DNA of 64,000 bases from Streptomyces sp. WM6386 (lineage in GTDB: Bacteria > Actinomycetota > Actinomycetes > Streptomycetales > Streptomycetaceae). Positions 16,811 to 23,460 of this stretch are shown piece after piece. The stretch lies in NCBI RefSeq assembly GCF_000972385.1, contig NZ_JXTE01000048.1:6064-70063 (forward strand). The letters run 5' to 3'. Under the pieces are notes generated by a model, which saw only the letters and a program-made list of their open reading frames with translations, did no database searches and was not told the DNA's origin. Positions within the stretch are counted from its first letter, which is position 1, and each line of letters opens with the position of its first letter. A program made the translations under genes and the position numbers.

Positions 16811-18259
16811 ATGGGCATACCGGGCGAGTTCCCCTACGACGCCGGACTGCACCCGGGCGGGTACACGACCCGGCTGTGGACCATGCGGCAGCTCGCGGGC
16901 CTCTACAGCGCCGAGAGCACCAACAGCCGTTTCCGATACCTGCTGGAGATGGGTGAGACGGGCCTGTCGCTCGCCTTCGACCTGCCGACCCAGCTCGGCC
17001 TGGACCCCGACGCCCCCGCCGCCGACGGCGAGGTGGGACGCACCGGGGTCTCCGTCGCCACGGTGGACGACCTGAAGACCGTGTTCAAGGAGATCCCGCT
17101 CGACCGGGTCTCGGTCTCGTTCACCATCAACGCCACCGCCCCGATGCTGCTCGCGATGTGGATCGTGGCCGCCGAGGAGTCGGACGTGGACCCCGCCGCC
17201 CTGCGCGGCACCCTCCAGAACGAGATGCTCAAGGAGTTCCTCGCCCGCAAGGCGTACGTGTACGACCTCGACACCAGCGTGCGCTACGCCCTCGACGTCG
17301 TCGAGTACTGCATGGAGCACCTGCCCGGCGTCAACCCCATCTCGGTCTCCGGCGGGCATGCCCGGGAGGCCGGGGCGGACGCCGCGCTGGAGGTCGCCTG
17401 TGCGCTGGCGAGCGTGGACGCCTATCTCGCCGGGATGGTCGAGCGCGGGCACTGTGCGGAGCACGTCGCGTCCCGGTTCAGCTTCATCTTCGGCACCGAC
17501 ATGGAGGTGCTGAAGGAGGCCGCCAAGCTGCGGGTCGCCCGCCGCCGGTACGCGGAGCGGATGCGGGACCGCTGGGGCGTGACCTCGCCCCGGGCGATGC
17601 GGCTGCGCGCACAGGTCAACACCTTCGGCTCGGCCCTCGCCTACCAGGAACCCCTCAACAACATCGTCCGGGCCACCCTGCAGGCGGTCGCCGCCGTCCT
17701 CGGCGGCACCCAGTCGCTGCATGTGTGCAGCTTCGACGAGGCCGTGCAGACACCCGGCCCGCTCGGCGCCCGGATCGCCCTGCGCACCCAGCAGATCATC
17801 GCCCACGAGACGGACCTGGCCCGCTACGCCGACCCGCTCGGCGGCTCCCACGTCATCGAGGGCCTCGTCGACGAGCTGGGCAAGGAGGTCGACGACTGGC
17901 TGGAGCGCATCGAGGCGCGCGGCGGTGTGGCCGCCTGTATCCGCAGCGGCTGGCTGGAGGGCCAGATCGAGGAGCTCGCCTACCGCGACCCCGGGCCCAC
18001 CGTGGGAGTGCTGGAGACCTCGCCCTCGGAGTCCGAGCGCCAACTGCTCCGGACCGAGGCCCACACCACGACCGGTGGCCGGCGTGACATCGAACGCCCG
18101 GACTGCGAACCGGAGTTGACCCGGCTGCGGGACGACGCCCGGGCCGGCCGCAACGTCCTGCCGGCCCTGATCGAGGCGGTCCGGCGGCGGGCCACCATCG
18201 GGCAGCTCTGTACCGCCATGCGACCGGCCGACGACCCCTCGGCACCGTCCCTTTCCTGA
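16811..18259 (+). CDS. Acyl-CoA mutase catalytic subunit, methylmalonyl-/ethylmalonyl-CoA mutase family, no B12 domain
   Basis: 482 aa. The TIM-barrel catalytic part of the B12-dependent mutases is clear: PGEFPYDAG, LWTMRQLAGL, GLSLAFDLPTQLG, TLQNEMLKEFLARKAYVY, SVSGGHAREAGA and LGGTQSLHV. It begins right at PGEFPY and lacks the C-terminal cobalamin domain (DxHxxG), so it needs a separate small subunit, not seen here. Compared with methylmalonyl-CoA mutase, the substrate Tyr in RQYAG is Leu, the Arg in ARKAY is kept, and SGYH reads SGGH. A carboxylated substrate with a larger side chain fits, such as alkylmalonyl-CoA rearranging to alkylsuccinyl-CoA. Confidence 0.82.
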   Translation: MGIPGEFPYDAGLHPGGYTTRLWTMRQLAGLYSAESTNSRFRYLLEMGETGLSLAFDLPTQLGLDPDAPAADGEVGRTGVSVATVDDLKTVFKEIPLDRVSVSFTINATAPMLLAMWIVAAEESDVDPAALRGTLQNEMLKEFLARKAYVYDLDTSVRYALDVVEYCMEHLPGVNPISVSGGHAREAGADAALEVACALASVDAYLAGMVERGHCAEHVASRFSFIFGTDMEVLKEAAKLRVARRRYAERMRDRWGVTSPRAMRLRAQVNTFGSALAYQEPLNNIVRATLQAVAAVLGGTQSLHVCSFDEAVQTPGPLGARIALRTQQIIAHETDLARYADPLGGSHVIEGLVDELGKEVDDWLERIEARGGVAACIRSGWLEGQIEELAYRDPGPTVGVLETSPSESERQLLRTEAHTTTGGRRDIERPDCEPELTRLRDDARAGRNVLPALIEAVRRRATIGQLCTAMRPADDPSAPSLS

Positions 18260-18288
18260 CACTCCCCCACCCCAGCGGAGTCGCACTG

Positions 18289-19632
18289 ATGTCTCAACTG
18301 ATCGAGGCGGTCCGGCACGGCGCGGACCCGGACGAACTACTGGCCTGCCCCGTGCCGGAGTCCTATCGCGCGGTCTTCCTGCGCCGCGAGGACGAGGACC
18401 TGTTCAAGGGGATCGACAGCCGCGACAAGGACGTACGACGCACCCTGCACCTCGGCGAGGTGCCCATGCCGGAGCTGGCGCCGGACGAGGTGCTGGTCGC
18501 GGTGATGGCGTCCGCCGTCAACTACAACACCGTCTGGTCCGCGCTGTACGAGCCGATGTCGACCTTCGGGTTCCTGGCCCGGTTCGCCCGCGAGGGCCAC
18601 TGGGAGGCGCGGCACGACCGCGACTACCAGGTCGTCGGGTCCGACGCGGCCGGTTTGGTGGTCCGGGTGGGCAGTGCCGTACGGCACTGGACCCCCGGTG
18701 ACCGGGTGGTGGTGAACCCGCCGTACATCGACGAGCAGGATCCCGTCGCCCAGCGGGACGGGATGCTGACCACGGGCATGCTCGCCTGGGGGTTCGAGAC
18801 CAACTTCGGCGCGTTCGGCGACTTCGCCGTGGCCCGCGCCTCGCAGCTCGTGCCGATGCCGCCACATCTGTCGTGGGAGGAGGCCGCCTGCAACACGCTG
18901 TGCCTCGGCACCTCCTACCGCATGCTGATCGGTGACCACGGCGCCCGGATCAGGGCCGGGGACATCGTGCTGGTCTGGGGCGCGGCGGGCGGGCTCGGCA
19001 GCTACGCCGTGCAGCTGGTGCGGCAGGCCGGCGGGATCGCCGTCGGGGTCGTCGGCTCGCGGGACAAGGCCGATCTGGTGGACCGGCTGGGCTGCCATGT
19101 CGTCGTCGACCGCAACGAGGTGGGGCTCGGCGACGACGAGGACGACGCCTCCGCGTGGCGGGCGCTGGGCTCGGTCATCCGCAAGGAGCTCGGCGAGGAC
19201 CCGCATGTCGCCTTCGAGCACGTCGGCAGGTCCACCTTCGAGACCTCGGTGAACGTGGTGCGGCGCGGCGGTGTGGTGGTGACCTGCGGGTCCAGCAGCG
19301 GATACCGGCACGTCTACGACAACCGCTATCTGTGGATGAAACTCAAGCGGGTCATCGGCAGCCACGGCGCCAACATCGACGAGGCGTGGGAGGCGAACCG
19401 GCTGCTGCGCCTCGGCATGGTCATGCCCGCCCTCTCCCGGGTCTTCCCGCTGGCCCAGGCCGCGGAGGCCACCCGCTCGGTACAGCTCAACGCCCACGAG
19501 GGCAAGGTGGGCCTGCTGAACCTGGCGACCGCGGAGGGCCAGGGCGTCCAGGACCCGGGACTGCGGGAGCGCATCGGCGAGCCCCGACTGCGACTCTTCC
19601 GCGACCACGCCGGACAGGCGGCCCGCCCGTGA
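18289..19632 (+). CDS. ccr: Crotonyl-CoA carboxylase/reductase
   Basis: 447 aa, MDR superfamily. The NADPH site is VWGAAGGLGSYAVQL (about 233-247). Residues reported as the CO2 pocket in characterised Ccr enzymes appear to be present: Asn in AVNYNTVW, Phe-Glu in AWGFETNF (about 169-170) and His in IGSHGAN. The enzyme adds CO2 while reducing a 2-enoyl-CoA, giving ethylmalonyl-CoA or longer alkylmalonyl-CoA. Next to a mutase it should feed an alkylsuccinyl-CoA route. Its last codons are part of a tandem triplication at 19575-19985, and its stop overlaps the next small ORF (GTGA). Confidence 0.92.
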   Translation: MSQLIEAVRHGADPDELLACPVPESYRAVFLRREDEDLFKGIDSRDKDVRRTLHLGEVPMPELAPDEVLVAVMASAVNYNTVWSALYEPMSTFGFLARFAREGHWEARHDRDYQVVGSDAAGLVVRVGSAVRHWTPGDRVVVNPPYIDEQDPVAQRDGMLTTGMLAWGFETNFGAFGDFAVARASQLVPMPPHLSWEEAACNTLCLGTSYRMLIGDHGARIRAGDIVLVWGAAGGLGSYAVQLVRQAGGIAVGVVGSRDKADLVDRLGCHVVVDRNEVGLGDDEDDASAWRALGSVIRKELGEDPHVAFEHVGRSTFETSVNVVRRGGVVVTCGSSSGYRHVYDNRYLWMKLKRVIGSHGANIDEAWEANRLLRLGMVMPALSRVFPLAQAAEATRSVQLNAHEGKVGLLNLATAEGQGVQDPGLRERIGEPRLRLFRDHAGQAARP

Positions 19633-19772
19633 CCACCCCGTACGCCCGCAGCGCCCCCGAAACCTTCCGCCACCGGCCGACCGGGACGCCGGGAGCAGTC
19701 ACCGTCGCCGCCGCGGACGGGGATCGGCCGCGGCCCTTCCACGACCACACCGAGCAGGTGGGGAACAGATGA
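19629..19772 (+). CDS. Small coupled ORF 1 (47 aa) within the tandem triplication
   Basis: GTG start overlapping the ccr stop (GTGA); its own stop overlaps the next ATG. The product starts TTPYARSAPETFRHRPTGTP and ends RPRPFHDHTEQVGNR. The N-terminal half resembles the first 25 residues of the adenylation enzyme; the C-terminal part resembles the end of Ccr (RLRLFRDHAGQ). Not a MbtH protein. It may be only a by-product of duplication, but frame and coupling are intact. Confidence 0.45.
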   Translation: MTTPYARSAPETFRHRPTGTPGAVTVAAADGDRPRPFHDHTEQVGNR

Positions 19773-19909
19773 CCACCCCTCACGACAGCGCCCCCACTGC
19801 CTTCCGCCATCGGCCGACCGGGACGCCGGGAGCGACCCCCGTCGCCGCCACGGACGAGAACCGGCCACGGCCCTTCCGCGACCACGCCCGGCAGGTGGGG
19901 CGGACATGA
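19769..19909 (+). CDS. Small coupled ORF 2 (46 aa) within the tandem triplication
   Basis: ATG overlaps the stop of ORF 1 and its stop overlaps the ATG of the adenylation gene (ACATGA). The product begins MTTPHDSAPTAFRHRPTGTP and ends RPRPFRDHARQVGRT, closely similar to ORF 1. No known domain. The chain of ATGA overlaps would pass ribosomes from ccr to the adenylation gene. Whether the peptide has a function is unknown. Confidence 0.45.
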   Translation: MTTPHDSAPTAFRHRPTGTPGATPVAATDENRPRPFRDHARQVGRT

Positions 19910-21768
19910 CCACTCCGTACCTCAGCATCCCCGAGGCATTCCGCCGTCAGGTCGCCCGGGCGCCGGGGGCGGTTGCCGTCGCCGGGGTGGGTGAGGAGCT
20001 GACCTACGGTGAGCTGGACCGTCGCTCGGACGCGTGGGCGGACGCGCTCGTCGCGCGCGGGGTGGTGCCCGGTGACCGGGTGCTGGTGTGCCTGGAGCGG
20101 TCGGTATCGCTGGTCGTCGGCCTGCTCGCGATCCTCAAGGCGTCGGCGGCGTATCTCCCGGTGGATCTCGGGGAGGCGCCGGCCCGGCTGGCGGGCATCG
20201 TCGCGGACGCGGAGGTCCGGCTGGCGCTGTGCGACGAGGTGGGGGCCGGCGTGCTGGCGGCGCATGAGGTGCCGGTGCTGCTGGTCGGCCGGTCCGGCGG
20301 GACAACGGCGGGTGCCACGACCGGTGCCGCGTTGCCGACGCCCGCCGACAGGCCCATATCGCCCGCCGGACGGCCCGGCGCGGGCAGGACCGACGCCGAG
20401 GCACCCACCCCTCCCGGCACGACCGATACCGAGACACCCTCGCCTCCCCGCGGGCCCGCGCGGCCCGCCGGACAGCCCTCCCAGGGCACGACCGACGCCG
20501 ACGCACCCACCCATGCCGAGACGCCCTCGCCTCCCCGCAGGCCCGTGCCGCTCGCCGGACAGCCCTCCCAGGGCACGACCGACGCCGACGCACCCACCCC
20601 TCCCGGCACGACCCATGCCGAGACACCCTCGCCTCCCCGCGGGCCCGTGCCGCTCGACGGACAGCCCTCCGAGGGCGCCCCGCGGAGCGGGCCCGAAGAC
20701 GTCGCCTGCGTCATGTACACCTCCGGCTCCACCGGCCGCCCGAAGGGCGTGCTCGTGCCGCACCGGGCCGTGCTGAACCTTGTTCACGAGCCGAACTACG
20801 TCACCCTGGACGGCCATGACCGGCTCCTGCAGCTCGCCCCGGTCGCCTTCGACGCGGCGACCTTCGAGATCTGGGGCGCGCTGCTGAACGGCGCCCGGCT
20901 GGAGGTGGCGCCGGCCGGGCCGCTCGGCGCGGAAGGGCTGGGCGGGCTGCTGCGGGAGCGGGGCATCACGGTTCTGTGGCTGACCGCGGCGCTGTTCCAC
21001 CGTCAGATCGACTTCGACGCCGGGTCGTTGAGCTCGCTGCGCGTGCTGCTGGCGGGCGGTGACGTGCTGTCCGTGGAACATGTCCGACGGCTCCGCGCGG
21101 CCGCCCCGGGCCTGCGGGTCGTCAATGGCTACGGCCCGACCGAGGCCACCACCTTCTCGCTGTGCCACCGGATCGCGCCGGACGAGGAGTTCCCCCGCTC
21201 GGTCCCCATCGGCGTCCCCGTCCAGGGCACCGAGGCCCAACTGCGGGACGACTCCGGGGCGGTCGTGCCCGAGGGCGCCGAGGGCGAACTGTGGATCGCG
21301 GGGGCGGGCGTGGGCCTCGGCTACTGGCGCCGCCCCGACCTCACCGCCGAGCGGTTCGTCACCGATGCCGACGGCCGCACCTGGTACCGCACCGGCGACC
21401 TGGCCCGCCGACGATCCGACGGCGTCCACGAGTTCCTCGGCCGGATCGACGGCCAGGTCAAGCTGCTCGGCCACCGCGTGGAACCCGGCGAGATCGAGAA
21501 CCTGCTCGCGGGGTGCCCGCCCATCGGCCAGGCCGCGGTGGGCGTACGCACCAACCTCGTGGGCGACCCCAAGCTGGTCGCCTGGGTCACCCTCACCGGC
21601 CCGCTGGACCGCCGCGCACTGCGCGCCCGACTCCGGCGCGAACTGCCCGAGTACATGGTGCCGACGCTCTTCGCGGCCGTCGACGCGCTGCCCGTGACCG
21701 CCAACGGCAAGGTCGACCGCAACGCCCTGCCGGCCCCCGACTGGCGACGTAAGGAGAACTATGTCTGA
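19906..21768 (+). CDS. Stand-alone NRPS adenylation enzyme, predicted valine-specific
   Basis: 620 aa. All core motifs are present: LTYGELD, LKASAAYLPVD, P-loop YTSGSTGRPKG (271-281), FDAATFEIWG, NGYGPTEATT, GELWIAGAGVGLGY, YRTGDLA, GRIDGQVKLLGHRVEPGE and NGKVDRNAL with the catalytic Lys. Specificity positions read by eye give D-A-F-W-L-G-G-T-F-K, the classic Val signature type. Residues about 131-262, just before the P-loop, are a Pro/Thr-rich insertion with a 29-34 residue tandem repeat, absent from normal A domains. The stop overlaps the next PCP gene by eight bases, its presumed loading partner. Confidence 0.9.
   Translation: MTTPYLSIPEAFRRQVARAPGAVAVAGVGEELTYGELDRRSDAWADALVARGVVPGDRVLVCLERSVSLVVGLLAILKASAAYLPVDLGEAPARLAGIVADAEVRLALCDEVGAGVLAAHEVPVLLVGRSGGTTAGATTGAALPTPADRPISPAGRPGAGRTDAEAPTPPGTTDTETPSPPRGPARPAGQPSQGTTDADAPTHAETPSPPRRPVPLAGQPSQGTTDADAPTPPGTTHAETPSPPRGPVPLDGQPSEGAPRSGPEDVACVMYTSGSTGRPKGVLVPHRAVLNLVHEPNYVTLDGHDRLLQLAPVAFDAATFEIWGALLNGARLEVAPAGPLGAEGLGGLLRERGITVLWLTAALFHRQIDFDAGSLSSLRVLLAGGDVLSVEHVRRLRAAAPGLRVVNGYGPTEATTFSLCHRIAPDEEFPRSVPIGVPVQGTEAQLRDDSGAVVPEGAEGELWIAGAGVGLGYWRRPDLTAERFVTDADGRTWYRTGDLARRRSDGVHEFLGRIDGQVKLLGHRVEPGEIENLLAGCPPIGQAAVGVRTNLVGDPKLVAWVTLTGPLDRRALRARLRRELPEYMVPTLFAAVDALPVTANGKVDRNALPAPDWRRKENYV
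20386..20676 (+). repeat. Coding tandem repeat (about 102/87/102 bp) inside the adenylation gene
   Basis: Three in-frame units of 34, 29 and 34 residues, each containing TTDADAPTPP-like, AETPSPPRGP and AGQPSQG-like blocks. The middle unit lacks 15 bases. The repeat lies in a loop before the A3 P-loop and keeps the frame open, so the protein tolerates length change here. Confidence 0.8.
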
Positions 21769-22009
21769 GGTGCGCGACCGGCTCGCGGACACCGTCACCG
21801 CGGTCTGGACCGAGGTGCTCGGCATCGACGGGATCGGGCCCGACGACGACTTCTTCGACCTGGGCGGCGACTCCCTGGTCGCCACCCGGCTCACCGCCCT
21901 GCTGGAACAGCGGCTCGGCGTCGCGATCGACGTACTGACGGTGTTCGACCACCCCACGATCGGGGAGCTCGTCACGGAACTGGAGAAGGCACATGGCGAC
22001 CGGCTCTGA
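21761..22009 (+). CDS. Stand-alone peptidyl carrier protein
   Basis: 82 aa. The phosphopantetheine site is FFDLGGDSLVATRL. It overlaps the Val-type adenylation gene by eight bases and the MFS gene by 17 bases. It is the natural acceptor of the amino acid activated by the upstream enzyme. GGDSL rather than VDSL marks it as a PCP, in contrast to the ACP at 16544. Confidence 0.9.
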   Translation: MSEVRDRLADTVTAVWTEVLGIDGIGPDDDFFDLGGDSLVATRLTALLEQRLGVAIDVLTVFDHPTIGELVTELEKAHGDRL

Positions 22010-23270
22010 CTCCGCCGAGAGCGGAGCGCCGGCGATCGCTCCGAACAAGCGGAACGTACGGCTGTGGCTGGCCGGGACATCCGTCTCGCTGTTCGGCGAT
22101 GCCGCGCTGTGGATCGCGCTCGGCATCTGGATGAAGGACCTGACGGATTCCAACGGTGCGGCCGGACTGGCCTTCGCCGCCTATGTGCTGCCCCGCCTCG
22201 GCGCCCCCTTCCTCGGTCTGGTCGTGGACCGCTACCGGCGCCGGCCACTGATCGCGCTGATCAACTTCGCGCTGGCCGGCTGGGTGTGCCTGGCCTTCCT
22301 GGTCCACGACAAGGACCAGGCGTGGCTGCTGTACCTGGTGCTGTTCGGCATCGGTCTGGGCGTCGGCATGCACAACGCGGCGGGCAGCGCGCTGCTCACC
22401 CGCCTGGTGCCGGCCGAGGAACTGGGCCCCACCAACGCGCTGATGCGCACGCTCCAGGAGGGCGGCATGCTCGTCGCGCCCGCCGTCGGCGCGGCGCTGT
22501 ACACCTGGGTCGGGCCGCGTGCCGTGGCCGGGCTGGAAGTCGTGACGTTCCTGGCGTGCGCCCTGTGCGTGCTGGCGGTGAAGGTCGAGGAGCCCGAGCC
22601 GCAGCGGCCGGACGGCAAGCTGGCCCAGGAACTCCTGGCCGGGGTGCGGCACTTGGCACGCACCCCGCAGCTGCGCGCGGTCTCCGTGGCCATGGGGCTC
22701 GGCCTGCTGGGCTTCGGTTTCATCGAGACGCTGATCTACGCCGTCGCCGACGAGGGTCTGCATCGCAGCGCGTCGTTCGTCGGGGTGCTCACCGTCGTCA
22801 AGGGCGTCGGCTCGGTGCTGGGCGGCCTCGCCGGGGTGCGGGTGCTCAAGCGGATGGGGCCGGGCCGGGAGGCGATGCTGACCGTGTTCGGGCTCGGCAC
22901 GATGGGCCTGGGCTGCGCCCTGCTCGTCCTGCCCGGCGTGGTGGCGGCGCTGGCGGGTGTGTTCGTGATCGGCCTGGGCATTCCCGGCGCGGTCGTCGGC
23001 CTGTACACCTCCGTGCAGCGCAACTCCCCCGACCGGCTCCAGGGCCGGGTCGCCTCGGCGGCGAGCATGCTCGCGACCGCGCCCCAGGTGCTGGCCGTGT
23101 TCACCAGCGCCGCGCTGGTGGCGAGCGTCGACTTCCGGGTGCTGCTGGGCGTGATGACCGTCCTGGTCCTGGGCGGCTCGGGCTACCTCGCCCTGCGGAT
23201 GCGCGGCTTCCCCGCCGTGCCGCGGCCCACCACCGCGCAGCCGCACTCCGCGCCCGCCGCCGCGGAGTGA
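21993..23270 (+). CDS. MFS transporter, probable product exporter
   Basis: 425 aa with about ten to twelve transmembrane segments. The typical MFS loop between helices 2 and 3 is LVVDRYRRRP. The N-terminal 24 residues are hydrophilic. It sits inside the biosynthetic operon and overlaps the PCP gene, so export of the island's product, and with it self-protection, is the likely role. Substrate is inferred from context only. Confidence 0.82.
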   Translation: MATGSDSAESGAPAIAPNKRNVRLWLAGTSVSLFGDAALWIALGIWMKDLTDSNGAAGLAFAAYVLPRLGAPFLGLVVDRYRRRPLIALINFALAGWVCLAFLVHDKDQAWLLYLVLFGIGLGVGMHNAAGSALLTRLVPAEELGPTNALMRTLQEGGMLVAPAVGAALYTWVGPRAVAGLEVVTFLACALCVLAVKVEEPEPQRPDGKLAQELLAGVRHLARTPQLRAVSVAMGLGLLGFGFIETLIYAVADEGLHRSASFVGVLTVVKGVGSVLGGLAGVRVLKRMGPGREAMLTVFGLGTMGLGCALLVLPGVVAALAGVFVIGLGIPGAVVGLYTSVQRNSPDRLQGRVASAASMLATAPQVLAVFTSAALVASVDFRVLLGVMTVLVLGGSGYLALRMRGFPAVPRPTTAQPHSAPAAAE

Positions 23271-23460
23271 CGTACCGCCGCGCCAGGCCCTGTTCGGTGG
23301 CCGCCGGGGTCCGGCCGGGGGTCACGCGGCCACCGTGAACGGCACGCCCCGGCGGCCGACCCGAGCGAAGCCGGGTGACGACGACGCGCCGGACCCCGAC
23401 GCCCGCGTGACCCCCGGCCGGACCCAGCGGCCGGACCCGCACTTTCCGAAGGAGATCCTC

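Larger units (their letters stand above)
19575..19985 (+). repeat. Tandem triplication of the ccr / adenylation gene junction (about 140-bp period)
   Basis: Three degenerate copies of one unit, each running from a CGGCCC/CGACTC-CTTCCGCGACCAC block through a (G/A)TGACCAC start to a PGAVxVA-coding block. Start codons lie at 19629, 19769 and 19906, giving periods of 140 and 137. Copy 1 includes the true ccr end (LFRDHAGQAARP) and copy 3 the true start of the adenylation gene. Each junction keeps a 4-base stop/start overlap. Confidence 0.8.

Noticed and set aside
19629..19909. Mini-ORFs as MbtH-like NRPS helpers or as a peptide natural-product precursor
   Set aside because: No MbtH motifs (conserved Trp residues absent), and they are plainly copies of the flanking ccr/A gene ends.
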